51,036 nt of DNA from Oxalobacteraceae bacterium (lineage in GTDB: Bacteria > Pseudomonadota > Gammaproteobacteria > Burkholderiales > Burkholderiaceae_D), in assembly GCA_027490255.1 (NCBI GenBank), contig JAIXYM010000109.1, positions 1-51,036 of the forward strand, written 5' to 3'. Position 1 is the first letter of the stretch, and each line of letters opens with the position of its first letter. Under the pieces are notes generated by a model. The model saw nothing but the letters and a program-made list of their open reading frames with translations. It did no database searches and was not told where the DNA came from. The position numbers and the translations under genes were made by a program. Of this stretch, positions 7,857 to 16,889 are shown one piece after another.

Positions 7857-8543
7857 TTATTTCTCCGGTGGTTTTTTCGCCTTGGGGTCCGGCGGTGGCG
7901 GCGGTGGTGGTGGCGTGCCGTAGAGCAGCAACGCGATATCCGGGTTCGTCGCAGCAAAAACTTCTAGCAAAGAATCAATCGCAGCCGCTGCGGCTGCCGA
8001 ATCCCCTGTTCCCAGCCACTGAGCGCGATTGTTGCGCATGACTAGCAATTGCTGGGGAGTGCACTGCTTACCGCGTCGGCTTATCCATGCCAGCGCTTGG
8101 GCACGACGTTTTTCTGCATCCTGCGTGTCGATACCGATCGCCCGAAAATCCGCCACGATGCATGGGGGTGGTTCAGCGCCGGATTTTTTCTTTGGTGTTT
8201 CCGTTGGCGTTGGTGTTGCCTCGGTCTTCTTCTCCTGATCTACAGCAGCCTCAGGCGCTGGCGCTTGGGTTTGCACTGGAGCCGGGGCGGGTTTGGCCGC
8301 TGGTTTTGCGTCCACTGCTTTGTTTGCCGGCGGTGGCGTTTTTGCTGGCTCCGCCGCCTTGGGTGCATTTGCCGCCGGCTTGGCTTGTGTTGTTGCCGCA
8401 TTGCCGGGTACGGGCCGTGCTGCTGGAATAGACGTTGTCTCAGGGGCTGGCGCATTTTGCGCATGGGTCGTGCCTACGGACAGGAGCAATCCCATCCCTA
8501 GCAGCCAAACGTTTCGTACCAGGTTTTGCATAGACGAACTCAT
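7857..8543 (-). CDS. Secreted Pro/Ala-rich protein coupled to motB
   Basis: An N-terminal signal peptide (to about residue 28, THAQ) precedes a long low-complexity linker of Pro, Ala and Lys (about 30-120), a compact domain of roughly 80 residues with two cysteines (C128, C161) that could form a disulfide, and a Pro-rich tail. The gene starts on the base after the motB stop codon, so the two form an operon. ATG 8543 and an in-frame ATG at 8531 are both possible starts. The linker resembles cell-wall-spanning periplasmic proteins, which suggests a stator accessory factor acting in the periplasm. I do not recognise the C-terminal domain. Confidence 0.72.
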   Translation of the reverse strand: MSSSMQNLVRNVWLLGMGLLLSVGTTHAQNAPAPETTSIPAARPVPGNAATTQAKPAANAPKAAEPAKTPPPANKAVDAKPAAKPAPAPVQTQAPAPEAAVDQEKKTEATPTPTETPKKKSGAEPPPCIVADFRAIGIDTQDAEKRRAQALAWISRRGKQCTPQQLLVMRNNRAQWLGTGDSAAAAAAIDSLLEVFAATNPDIALLLYGTPPPPPPPPDPKAKKPPEK

Positions 8544-9521
8544 CTACTCGGAATTGTTTTTGGAGGCCGCCGTGGTGTCCTGATACAGGACCGTGATGCT
8601 GATGCGCCGGTTGCGCGGATCGGCTGGGTTTTCAGGAATGTAGGGAGCAGAGTCCGCCACGCCTTCGATCTTGGCGAACTGAGACGGGGGCAGCCCTGCA
8701 CCGGCCATAATTCGACGTGTGCTCTCCGCACGCTGACCCGAGAGCGACCAATTACTTCGAACGCCATCGTCATAGGCTAGGCTGTCGGTGTGGCCGCGCA
8801 CGGCGACCTTGTTGGGCATGCCGATCAGTGACTTCGCCACCTCTTGAATCAATGTTTCTGCACGGCCCTGCATCCTTGCGGTGCCCAGAGAGAACATCGA
8901 GAAGTCCGCTTTATCGATGACTTCGATACGCAAACCTTCTTTCTCACGGATAAATTTGACTTGATCCTTGATCTTGTCGAGCTGGGGATTTTCCTGAATC
9001 TTTTCCCGCATGGCTTGCTCGAGTTTGTCGAAGTTCTTTTTGTCCGCTTCGGCGGCGATCTTTTGTCGCTCTTCCTCGGATAGCTCGCTCGGATTTTTAT
9101 CGTTGAGCTCGTTTTTGGAGGTCCCGTTGTCCTTTGTCTGGCCCGCCTCGGATTGCGGCGTATCGCGTTCCATGAAGCTGGTGCGCTTGGCCGTATTCGG
9201 GAAGCCGTCGGGGTCCATCAGAGAGTTACCACCGCCGATACCACCCGGGCCGGCGAGGGTACTCATTTGGACATTGCTCTGCGAGGTTGGCTTGAAGTAA
9301 TCCGCAATACTCTTGCGCTGGTCTTGCGTAGTGGCGCCAAGAAGCCACATCAACAGGAAGAAGGCCATCATCGCCGTCATCATGTCGGCCAGCGCAATCT
9401 TCCACGCGCCACCGTGCGCACCGGCGTGATCGCCGTCGACCATCTTCTTTTTGACAATGGGCTCAAGCGGCGGGCTTTCCGGCGCGCCTTCGGCGGGCTT
9501 TTTATCGTCGTCTGTAGCCAT
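8544..9521 (-). CDS. motB: Flagellar motor stator protein MotB
   Basis: MotB anchors the stator to peptidoglycan and carries the ion-binding aspartate of the motor. The protein has a short cytoplasmic N-terminus, a single membrane helix with WKIALADMMTAMMAFFLL (Asp46 is the expected ion-binding residue), a charged plug/linker region rich in Lys and Glu (about 120-200), and a C-terminal OmpA-like domain with VRGHTDS and NWSLSGQRA. Length (325) is slightly above that of E. coli MotB. It heads a two-gene minus-strand unit with the Pro/Ala-rich secreted protein. motA is not adjacent: it lies on the opposite strand at 15970, with the ggt-glt cluster between. No clear sigma-28 promoter was found upstream. 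Confidence 0.95.
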   Translation of the reverse strand: MATDDDKKPAEGAPESPPLEPIVKKKMVDGDHAGAHGGAWKIALADMMTAMMAFFLLMWLLGATTQDQRKSIADYFKPTSQSNVQMSTLAGPGGIGGGNSLMDPDGFPNTAKRTSFMERDTPQSEAGQTKDNGTSKNELNDKNPSELSEEERQKIAAEADKKNFDKLEQAMREKIQENPQLDKIKDQVKFIREKEGLRIEVIDKADFSMFSLGTARMQGRAETLIQEVAKSLIGMPNKVAVRGHTDSLAYDDGVRSNWSLSGQRAESTRRIMAGAGLPPSQFAKIEGVADSAPYIPENPADPRNRRISITVLYQDTTAASKNNSE

Positions 9522-9683
9522 ATGTCATTCTCGTACGGATCCGATGGAATGCTCAGTGAATCGACACAATGCAGAAAAAATCCAGCCAAACGTGGCCGAG
9601 TCGCTGCGTTATGCTCTTTATTGCAACATAATACCGTACATATTGCCCTAAAGCATTTTTTTGCACCCAAAACGAGGCTTGAT

Positions 9684-11495
9684 TTGCCCAGCGATTTGTC
9701 ATCCGGAACGCTTACATTAACGGCCCTCCGCCGTGCGTTGAAGCGAGCCTTTTTTGCTCTGGTTTTACTGGCGCCGCTCACTGCATCGCTAGCCCGAGAG
9801 CCGCAGATGCCCAAAGTGGCCACTGATGCTGCCACTGATGCTGCCCCTGAAGCGGCCACAGGAAAGACGGCTCAGACGCTGGTGCGCACGCAGCGCTTCA
9901 TGGTGGTGTCGGCTAATGCGTTGGCGACACAGGCCGGCCAATACATTTTGCGTGAGGGTGGTAGCGCAGTCGACGCTGCTATTGCCATTCAATTGGTGCT
10001 CGGATTGGTTGAGCCGCAATCGTCGGGTATTGGCGGTGGCGCTTTCCTGCTCCACTACGATGCCGTTGGGCAGAAGGTACGAAGTTACGATGGCCGTGAG
10101 ACAGCACCCGCATCGGTAAGCGCTGATTTGTTTTTGCGTCAGGGCAAGGTCATGCCCTTCAGCGAGGCCGTCAACAGTGGTCGTGCGGTCGGTACACCGG
10201 GCGTGCTGCGCATGCTGGAGTTAGCGCATCGTCGTCACGGAAAACTGCCCTGGTCGCGTTTGTTTGAACCGGCGATCACTCTGGCCGAACAAGGATTTGC
10301 GGTGTCACCGCGTCTGCACGCGCAGATCGCGGGGAACCGCGCCCTGTTTGCGCAGCAGGCGGCCCGTGATTATTTTTATCCGAATGGCCAGCCCGCGGCG
10401 ATCGGTCATGTGCTCAAAAACTCAGCCTACGCGGCGGTACTAAAACGCATTGCAACCGAAGGCGTGAATACTTTTTACGAAGGCGAGATCGCCGCCGATA
10501 TGGTCGCTGCCGTGCGCGCGCATCCGGTACCGGGTGAACTGACACTGGCGGATATCTCAGGCTATCGGGCAAAGGAAAGAACGGCGGTTTGCGGCAAGCA
10601 TGCGCGCTACCAAGTCTGCAGCATGGGCCCGCCTTCCTCGGGCGGTATTGCCGTGTTGCAGATGCTCGGTATGTTGGAGCAGCACCAGTTGGATCAGATG
10701 CAGCCCGGTTCAGTCGAGGCCGCGCATTATTTTGCCGAAGCGGGTCGTTTAGCTTTTGCAGATCGCGAGCGTTATATCGCCGATCCGGATTTCATTACCG
10801 TACCGGTTGATGCTTTGCTGGATCCGCGCTATCTGCATTGGCGTGGCGCTCAGATTGACAGCCGCATGAGCATGGGCACAGCGCTTCCCGGCGATCCGTT
10901 GCAGATGCTGGCCAAACGCGGCAAGGATCAGGCCGCCGATCTGCCATCGACTACCCATTTCGTCGTGGTCGATGCCCAAGGTCATGGTGTCTCCATGACC
11001 AGCACCATTGAATCCGAATTCGGTTCCAAGATTTTCGTGCGGGGATTTTTACTCAACAATCAGCTGACCGATTTTTCGCTGCAGCCGAACGACAATGAAG
11101 GACGCCCGGTCGCCAATCGAGTTGCGGCAGGCAAACGTCCACGCAGTGCCATGGCACCCACCGTGGTCATGCATAACGGGCGCTTGTTCATGCTGGCAGG
11201 TTCACCCGGTGGTAGTGCCATCATTAACTTTGTGGCCAAGACCCTGATTGGCGTCCTGGACTGGCAACTAGATGTTCAGCAATCGATCAATTTACCGAAT
11301 ATCGGTAGCCGTAATCGCGAAACCGAGCTTGAACGAGGTAGTGCAGCCGAATCCTTACAACAGGGCTTGCGACAACGAGGTCATCGCGTCACCATCCTGC
11401 CTATGCCTAGCGGTGTGCACGCCATCGTGCTCGACCAGGACGGCATCACAGGCGGTGCCGATCCACGTCGCGAGGGTCGTGCCGCCGGTGAATGA
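9684..11495 (+). CDS. ggt: Gamma-glutamyltransferase (periplasmic, autoprocessing)
   Basis: The enzyme hydrolyses or transfers the gamma-glutamyl group of glutathione and related peptides in the periplasm. Typical features are the start of the large subunit (MVVSANALATQAGQYILREG), SSGIGGGAF, and the processing site DLPSTTHFVVVD, where the Thr before THF becomes the N-terminal nucleophile of the small subunit; APTVV and AGSPGGSAIINF follow. A signal sequence (RRALKRAFFALVLLAPLTA) lies just before. The frame is open far upstream but runs antisense to motB there, so the start must be near the signal peptide; TTG 9684 is my best guess, with TTG 9696, TTG 9738 or an ATG at 9549 as alternatives. 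The downstream gltIJKL genes could import the glutamate released. Confidence 0.9.
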   Translation: MPSDLSSGTLTLTALRRALKRAFFALVLLAPLTASLAREPQMPKVATDAATDAAPEAATGKTAQTLVRTQRFMVVSANALATQAGQYILREGGSAVDAAIAIQLVLGLVEPQSSGIGGGAFLLHYDAVGQKVRSYDGRETAPASVSADLFLRQGKVMPFSEAVNSGRAVGTPGVLRMLELAHRRHGKLPWSRLFEPAITLAEQGFAVSPRLHAQIAGNRALFAQQAARDYFYPNGQPAAIGHVLKNSAYAAVLKRIATEGVNTFYEGEIAADMVAAVRAHPVPGELTLADISGYRAKERTAVCGKHARYQVCSMGPPSSGGIAVLQMLGMLEQHQLDQMQPGSVEAAHYFAEAGRLAFADRERYIADPDFITVPVDALLDPRYLHWRGAQIDSRMSMGTALPGDPLQMLAKRGKDQAADLPSTTHFVVVDAQGHGVSMTSTIESEFGSKIFVRGFLLNNQLTDFSLQPNDNEGRPVANRVAAGKRPRSAMAPTVVMHNGRLFMLAGSPGGSAIINFVAKTLIGVLDWQLDVQQSINLPNIGSRNRETELERGSAAESLQQGLRQRGHRVTILPMPSGVHAIVLDQDGITGGADPRREGRAAGE

Positions 11496-11521
11496 ACTTA
11501 CCTCTCTGGAGAATCCCTGAT

Positions 11522-12403
11522 ATGAATCCGTTTTTTCTGCGCTGCCTATTGCTGTTGTTTTTCCCCGCATTGAGCGCGAGCGCCGATACGCTGAGCAAGA
11601 TCACTGAGCGCGGCAGCATCGTACTGGCTTATCGCGAATCATCCGTGCCTTTCAGTTATCTCGATGGTCCGGGTCACCCGATCGGTTTTGGCGTCGATAT
11701 CGCCAACAAAGTGGCCGAGGCCGTACGGCAAGCAAGTGGTAAAAAAGATCTGCGCATCGAATATCAGGCAGTCACTTCACAAAATCGCGTTCCACTCGTC
11801 GCCAATGGTAGTGTCGATCTCGAGTGCGGCTCCACCACCAACAATGCTGCGCGCGCCAAAGAGGTTACTTTCGCTATCAATTATTTTTATGCGAGTTCAC
11901 GGTTGCTCGTTAAAAAATCAGCGGGTATTCAAAAGCTCGGTGATCTGGCAGGCAAAGCGATTGCAACTACCACTGGGACTACGACTTTTGGACAGCTGCG
12001 CAAGCTGAGTTTGGAAAGAAACCTCAACCTGAACGTCGTTCCAGCCAAAGACCATGCCGATGGATTTTTGCTCCTCGAATCCGGTCGCGCGCAAGCCTTT
12101 GCGATGGATGACATTCTGCTTGCCGGATTGATGTTGAACGCAAAAACTCCTGATGACTACGCTATCGTTGGTGAACCATTACAGGTCGAAGCTTATGCCT
12201 GCATGCTGCGCAAAGATGACCCTGCGTTCAAAAAGCTCGTCGATGGCACGCTGACAGCGATGATGAAATCCGGCGAGTTCGAGAAGCTGTATAAAAAATG
12301 GTTCATGTCGTCGATACCACCGCGTCAGCGTAGCCTCGGTCTACCCATCAGCGATCGACTGCGCGAGAACCTGAAATCACCGACCGATCAGCCGGCAAGC
12401 TGA
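11522..12403 (+). CDS. gltI: Glutamate/aspartate ABC transporter, periplasmic binding protein
   Basis: A cleavable signal peptide (MNPFFLRCLLLLFFPALSAS) precedes a family 3 solute-binding protein. DTLSKITERGSIVLAYRESS and VPFSYLD closely follow the GltI pattern of glutamate/aspartate binders. It captures the amino acid for the GltJK permease. ATG 11522 follows GGAGA at 11508-11512; the open frame's earlier start overlaps ggt. It is the first gltIJKL gene, 26 bp after ggt and 1 bp before gltJ, so all five genes are probably one operon. Confidence 0.9.
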   Translation: MNPFFLRCLLLLFFPALSASADTLSKITERGSIVLAYRESSVPFSYLDGPGHPIGFGVDIANKVAEAVRQASGKKDLRIEYQAVTSQNRVPLVANGSVDLECGSTTNNAARAKEVTFAINYFYASSRLLVKKSAGIQKLGDLAGKAIATTTGTTTFGQLRKLSLERNLNLNVVPAKDHADGFLLLESGRAQAFAMDDILLAGLMLNAKTPDDYAIVGEPLQVEAYACMLRKDDPAFKKLVDGTLTAMMKSGEFEKLYKKWFMSSIPPRQRSLGLPISDRLRENLKSPTDQPAS

Positions 12404-12404
12404 C

Positions 12405-13139
12405 ATGCACTGGGACTGGCAAGTCTTTTGCAACAGCACTCTCAGCGGTGAAGCCACGGCCTGCTTTGGCGCTGCGGGTGACATCACCTATCTGCAATGG
12501 ATGATCTCTGCGTGGGGCTGGACTGCGTCAGTCGCTGCACTCGGATTCGTTATCGCATTGTTTTTCGGTGTGATGGTGGGTATTGCACGCACCTTGCCGC
12601 TGGCGCCCTTGGCTCTGGCCGCGACCGCATGGACTGAGCTGTTTCGAAATATTCCCTTGCTGGTTCAGGTTTTTCTTTGGTATCACGTGCTACCCGTGTT
12701 TGTTCCTGCGTTTAGTAGCGTGTCTTCATTTTGGTTGGCTGCCATTGCACTCGGACTCTTCACCTCAGCGCGCATCGCTGAGCAGGTGAGGGCAGGTTTG
12801 CAATCGCTGCCACCCGGGCAGGCAATGGCTGCCAAAGCCTTGGGTTTGTCGCCGGCCAAGGTGTATGCGAAGGTATTGCTGCCCCAAGCGTTGCGCATTA
12901 TCTTGCCGGCCTTCACCTCGGAGGCAATGAACGTCGTCAAAAATTCTTCCGTCGCCTTCGCCGTGTCGGTCACCGAGCTGACACTGTTTGCGATGCAGGC
13001 ACAGGAAGAAACTGGGCGCGGTCTGGAAATCTATGCCGGCGTAACGCTGCTCTATGCGCTCACAGCCTTGAGTGTCAATCGCATCATGGCTTGGATAGAG
13101 TCGCGTACACGTCTGCCCGGTATGGTCGGAGCACGCTGA
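12405..13139 (+). CDS. gltJ: Glutamate/aspartate ABC transporter permease GltJ
   Basis: A 244-residue inner-membrane permease of the polar amino acid (HisMQ) family. The N-terminus MHWDWQVFC and the long periplasmic loop before the first conserved helix are as in GltJ. The EAA-like loop is seen at the segment QAMAAKALGLSPAKVY followed by LPQALRIILPAFTSEAMNVVKNSS. It forms the membrane channel with GltK. It starts 1 bp after gltI and overlaps gltK by ATGA. Confidence 0.9.
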   Translation: MHWDWQVFCNSTLSGEATACFGAAGDITYLQWMISAWGWTASVAALGFVIALFFGVMVGIARTLPLAPLALAATAWTELFRNIPLLVQVFLWYHVLPVFVPAFSSVSSFWLAAIALGLFTSARIAEQVRAGLQSLPPGQAMAAKALGLSPAKVYAKVLLPQALRIILPAFTSEAMNVVKNSSVAFAVSVTELTLFAMQAQEETGRGLEIYAGVTLLYALTALSVNRIMAWIESRTRLPGMVGAR

Positions 13140-13804
13140 TGAGCTTTGACTTTTCATTTTTTACTAGCCAAATGCTGCAGGATTATCTGCTGCGTGGATT
13201 ACTGTTTTCATTGCAGCTCACCGTCATTGCGACGGTAGGCGGTATTGTGCTTGGTACGCTATTGGCCTTGATGCGGCTCTCAGGTAATCGCCTGCTGTCA
13301 TTACCTGCTGCGATGTATGTCAATGTGATGCGTTCTGTGCCGCTGGTCATGGTACTGCTGTGGTTCTTTTTGCTCGTACCATTTATTTTGGGTCGCAGTA
13401 CCGGCGCCGAGTTGTCAGCCGTGGTGACCTTCATTGCCTTCGAAGCGGCATTTTTTTGCGAGATCATGCGCTCCGGTATTCAGGGCATACCCAAAGCGCA
13501 AATGCAGGCAGGTAGCGCGCTTGGATTAGATACCTGGCAAAACCTGCGCTTCATCATTTTGCCGCAGGCGTTTCGTAACATGACGCCTGTTTTGCTCACG
13601 CAGGTCATCATTCTTTTTCAGGACACTTCGCTGGTCTACGCGATTGGTGCCTATGATTTGCTCAAAGGTTTTGAAGTAGCAGGAAAAAATTTCGGACGTC
13701 CGGTCGAAGCTTATGTAGCAGCGGCACTGACCTATTTTGTTATCTGCTTTGCACTGTCGTCACTGGTGCGACGCTTTCAGCAGCGCGTCGCATTTCAACC
13801 CTGA
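13139..13804 (+). CDS. gltK: Glutamate/aspartate ABC transporter permease GltK
   Basis: The second permease subunit, 221 residues with five or so membrane helices. The conserved loop is QMQAGSALGLDTWQNLRF followed by ILPQAFRNMTPVLLTQVIIL, the typical EAA motif for contact with the ATPase. I place the start at ATG 13139, which overlaps the gltJ stop codon (ATGA) and implies translational coupling; the longer open frame would begin within gltJ. Confidence 0.9.
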   Translation: MSFDFSFFTSQMLQDYLLRGLLFSLQLTVIATVGGIVLGTLLALMRLSGNRLLSLPAAMYVNVMRSVPLVMVLLWFFLLVPFILGRSTGAELSAVVTFIAFEAAFFCEIMRSGIQGIPKAQMQAGSALGLDTWQNLRFIILPQAFRNMTPVLLTQVIILFQDTSLVYAIGAYDLLKGFEVAGKNFGRPVEAYVAAALTYFVICFALSSLVRRFQQRVAFQP

Positions 13805-13823
13805 TTATTTGTGCTGACTATCC

Positions 13824-14576
13824 ATGACAACTGATACCACCATCATCCGTCTGAAAAACGTCTGCAAATCCTATGGCAGCTTTGCGGTGCTAAGTGATTG
13901 CTCAACCACAGTGGCGCGTGGTGATGTTGTCGTCATCTGCGGCCCCTCGGGCTCAGGCAAATCCACGCTCATCAAAACGATCAATGGTTTGGAAGGAATC
14001 GACAGCGGTGAAATTCAGGTCGATGGCGTACCCGTTCATGACAGTCGTAGCGACCTGCGTGCCTTGCGTTCGCGCGTGGGCATGGTATTCCAGCATTTCG
14101 AACTCTTTCCTCACCTGAGCGTACTCGACAATCTCACCCTCGCACAGGTGCATGCCAAAGGCCGCAGCGAGCAAGATGCCGTGACCCGTGCTGAAGCGCT
14201 GTTGGCGAGGGTTGGTCTGTCGGATCACAGAGATAAATACCCAGCGGCGCTATCTGGCGGTCAGCAGCAGCGCGTGGCTATCGCGCGAGCACTGGCGATG
14301 GATCCTGTGGTCATGCTGTTCGACGAACCAACGTCTGCACTGGATCCCGAAATGGTAGGCGAGGTGCTTGAGGTGATGATGACATTGGCACAGGAGGGCA
14401 TGACCATGCTATGCGTGACGCATGAGATGGGATTCGCACGACGCGTGGCCGATCGTGTGTTGTTCATGGATGGCGGTCGTATCGTTGAAGATTGCAGCAG
14501 CGATGCATTTTTTGGCGATCCGTCGCAGCGCAGTCCCCGAGCCCGGGAGTTTCTCGATAAAGTTCTTGGGCATTGA
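13824..14576 (+). CDS. gltL: Glutamate/aspartate ABC transporter ATP-binding protein GltL
   Basis: A 250-residue ABC ATPase: Walker [11 protein letters not shown]-loop in [13 protein letters not shown], signature LSGGQQQR, Walker [16 protein letters not shown] and the switch His in VTHEMGF. It powers uptake through GltJK. It lies 19 bp after gltK and ends the operon; the next gene is on the other strand. No clear intrinsic terminator was found in the 31 bp that follow. Confidence 0.92.
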   Translation: MTTDTTIIRLKNVCKSYGSFAVLSDCSTTVARGDVVVICGPSGSGKSTLIKTINGLEGIDSGEIQVDGVPVHDSRSDLRALRSRVGMVFQHFELFPHLSVLDNLTLAQVHAKGRSEQDAVTRAEALLARVGLSDHRDKYPAALSGGQQQRVAIARALAMDPVVMLFDEPTSALDPEMVGEVLEVMMTLAQEGMTMLCVTHEMGFARRVADRVLFMDGGRIVEDCSSDAFFGDPSQRSPRAREFLDKVLGH

Positions 14577-14607
14577 GAATCTGGTTCGGGACACTCACAC
14601 TCGAACG

Positions 14608-15528
14608 TCAGACAAATGTACCGGCATACGTCACAACCTTGCCACCTGATCCGATCTTGAAGCGCGAGATACCGGCAAGCTGACGTGTATTGATACCGCC
14701 CAGATCCAGCGTGCGCACGCCGCGCTCGCGCAACTCATCGAATGCCCGCCACAGCAGCAGGTTATGCGCATTGGTATCTCGCCCCGCTTCATTGGACCAA
14801 CCAACGTGATAGGTCGCGGCGCTGCCATGGATCAGAAACAGCATGGCTGCGACGCGGTCTTTTTTAAGTTCCGCCCGAAGGATCAGCATGGTTTTGGTGG
14901 TTTGCGCACGCGAATTGATATAGCTCTCCACAAATTCCAGTGGCAGACCGTAAAAGCTTTTGCTTGCACGCTGCGCGCGCTCTTCTTCCAGCAGCCATCG
15001 GTATTGTCCGGGGTTGGCACCGGTACGAACAATATTGAGTCCTGAACGTTCGGCAGCCACCAGACGGTTGCGCCAACGTCCCTCCATAGCTGCACGCAAT
15101 TGCTCGGAGGTCTGAGTCAAATCGATCAGCACCGTCGAGTAGCCCGTCATGACCCGGGTCAACTTTTTCAGGCTGGGATCACGAGGATCAATGGCATTCG
15201 GAGAAAACAAGGCAAAACGCGGCCGGCTCATTGGCAGGCTGCGTTTGAGTTCGCGATAAATGCGCGCCTGATCGTCGGCGCTGACCGGTTTGAGCCAAAG
15301 TGGTCCGCGCGTGCACAGTGCGATGCCAACCAAAAAACCATAGCGGCGACAAATGAACTGTGCCAGTGCGACGGTTTCGCCATTCAGGATTACTTCGGCG
15401 CGGTGGCATTCGATGCCCAGCGCCTTCAGACTCGTTCCATAGGCCCAGTCTTGCTGCATGGCGCCGCCTAGCGCCGCGTGCGCCTTGTCCCACTGCTGGT
15501 AATCAATCTGGTTCCAGAGAATGTGCAT
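14608..15528 (-). CDS. FemAB/GNAT-fold acyltransferase-like protein
   Basis: A protein of about 306 residues with the two-lobed pattern of FemAB-like GNAT transferases: an N-terminal half with WDKAHAALGGAMQQDWAYG and a C-terminal half with YHVGWSNEAG, NLLLWRAFDELRERG, TLDLGGIN and FKIGSGGKVVTYAG, the last being typical of aminoacyl- or acyl-transfer enzymes that act on peptidoglycan or lipid precursors. I chose ATG at 15528 (MHILWNQIDY) over a TTG start 36 bp upstream. It stands alone on the minus strand, divergent from a small membrane-protein gene. The substrate is unknown. Confidence 0.78.
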   Translation of the reverse strand: MHILWNQIDYQQWDKAHAALGGAMQQDWAYGTSLKALGIECHRAEVILNGETVALAQFICRRYGFLVGIALCTRGPLWLKPVSADDQARIYRELKRSLPMSRPRFALFSPNAIDPRDPSLKKLTRVMTGYSTVLIDLTQTSEQLRAAMEGRWRNRLVAAERSGLNIVRTGANPGQYRWLLEEERAQRASKSFYGLPLEFVESYINSRAQTTKTMLILRAELKKDRVAAMLFLIHGSAATYHVGWSNEAGRDTNAHNLLLWRAFDELRERGVRTLDLGGINTRQLAGISRFKIGSGGKVVTYAGTFV

Positions 15529-15579
15529 GCGTAAGATTTTGCAAGTGGCCGATATAATCAGCAATCAAAAAGGCACCGC

Positions 15580-15777
15580 ATGATAAAGCGATTATTCACC
15601 CGCGAGAAGTTTCAGCCCATACTCGGGCACGATATCGACAAGCCGCGCATCACGCTGGCCGGTTGGTGTCTGATTCTGCTCTATTTGGGCGTACCGGCCA
15701 TGGCAATTGGAGGCTTGATTGATCTGGTAGTCCAGCAGATTACAGGCGAGTGCGTAGGGGTCTGGTGTTTGTTCTGA
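15580..15777 (+). CDS. Small single-pass membrane protein, unknown
   Basis: A 65-residue protein with one strong hydrophobic segment (LAGWCLILLYLGVPAMAIGG, about residues 26-45) and three residues of Cys overall. Upstream, AAGG lies about 7 bp before ATG 15580, and a TATAAT hexamer (15553-15558) is in the 51-bp gap to the divergent acyltransferase gene. I do not recognise a family. The size and lack of neighbours in the same unit make this only moderately certain as a gene. Confidence 0.55.
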   Translation: MIKRLFTREKFQPILGHDIDKPRITLAGWCLILLYLGVPAMAIGGLIDLVVQQITGECVGVWCLF

Positions 15778-15969
15778 AAAAAACAATTTCAAAAAATTTA
15801 ACAAACCCTGTTTTGTGGCGGGTGTGGTGTTATTCTGAAGTTTGTTTCACAATTGCAATAGTGACTTCGCAATTGACACTTGAATTATTCGACGCGCTGT
15901 CGATATAAACGCCGATAGGCCGGTTTTGCCCGATCGGGGGTGCCGTCCAGCCAGCAAAAGGAGAGGCAT

Positions 15970-16833
15970 ATGTTTTTTTTCGTGGGATTGGCTGTCGTGT
16001 TTGGCTGCGTTTTTGGCGGCTACATCATGGCGGGCGGCAAAATGGCGCCGATCATCAAGGCCGCTCCCATCGAGGGCTTCATTATCGTGGGCTCGGCCAT
16101 TGGCGCGCAGTTGATCGGTAACAGTATCGGCATTTTCAAGGGCGCCATCGGCGGTATGGTCAAATGCATCAAGGGGCCGACTTACAAAGGCTCAGACTAT
16201 CTTGATCTGATTCTGATGGTCGGCAAGCTGCTCAACGTGATGAAAAAAGAGGGCGCGGTGGCGCTCGAAGCCCACGTCGAAAACCCAGATTCTTCAGCCA
16301 TCTTCGGTGAATACCCCAAGCTCGCCAAAGACCATGCCATCGTTCACATGATCTGCGACACCTTGCGACTCGTGGTTATCGCTCAGGGCAATCTCGATGC
16401 GGATGCGGTCGATGATGTGATGAAAAGCGCCATCAAGACGCACCACCATGACGAACTGAAGTATCAAGGCACACTCGCTTCCATCGCCGGCGCGCTGCCA
16501 GCGCTGGGTATTGTTGCTTGCGTGTTGGGTGTGGTTAAGACCATGGGCGCGATTGACCAGCCACCGCCAGTACTGGGTGGCCTGATTGGTTCGGCGCTGG
16601 TCGGTACCTTCCTTGGGGTGTTCGTGGCTTATGGCGTGTTCGATCCGCTGGCCAGCCGTCTCGGTCAGATCATTGATGAAGATGGTCAAGTCTTCAAAGT
16701 CATCAATGAAATGATCGTCAATACATTGCGCGGCCATCCTGTGCCGCTGGTGATTGAAGCTGCCCGCAGCGTGATCAGCCATCATAATCAGCCAGGATTT
16801 GCGGAAGTGTTTGACGGATTGCGCGGTAAATAA
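15970..16833 (+). CDS. motA: Flagellar motor stator protein MotA
   Basis: MotA forms the ion channel of the stator with MotB and pushes on the rotor. The 287-residue protein has four membrane segments; the C-terminal pair is seen in LPALGIVACVLGVVKTMG and LIGSALVGTFLGVFVAYGV, and the N-terminus has FGGYIMAGGKM. The cytoplasmic loop contains AHVENPDSS. ATG 15970 follows AAAGGAGAGG at 15957-15966, a strong ribosome-binding site; the open frame extends 30 bp further without one. motA is alone, 6.4 kb from motB and on the other strand, unlike the usual motAB operon. A strong intrinsic terminator follows directly. Confidence 0.96.
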   Translation: MFFFVGLAVVFGCVFGGYIMAGGKMAPIIKAAPIEGFIIVGSAIGAQLIGNSIGIFKGAIGGMVKCIKGPTYKGSDYLDLILMVGKLLNVMKKEGAVALEAHVENPDSSAIFGEYPKLAKDHAIVHMICDTLRLVVIAQGNLDADAVDDVMKSAIKTHHHDELKYQGTLASIAGALPALGIVACVLGVVKTMGAIDQPPPVLGGLIGSALVGTFLGVFVAYGVFDPLASRLGQIIDEDGQVFKVINEMIVNTLRGHPVPLVIEAARSVISHHNQPGFAEVFDGLRGK

Positions 16834-16855
16834 ACGTATAAGGCTCTGGACGATA

Positions 16856-16889
16856 AACGCCTGCCCATTGCGGCAGGCGTTTTGTTTTT
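16856..16889 (+). terminator. Intrinsic terminator of motA
   Basis: AACGCCTGCC (16856-16865) pairs perfectly with GGCAGGCGTT (16872-16881) around a 6-base loop, followed by TTGTTTTT. The remaining gap to 17129 is AT-rich (a TATAAT hexamer at 16974-16979) and probably holds the promoter of the next operon. Confidence 0.93.

Noticed and set aside
9153..9683. Long N-terminal extension of the gamma-glutamyltransferase frame
   Set aside because: It runs antisense to motB and lies before the signal peptide; it is an open frame without protein character.
15892..15918. Sigma-28 promoter before motA
   Set aside because: A GCCGATAG element is present at 15911-15918, but no TAAA-type -35 at the right distance.
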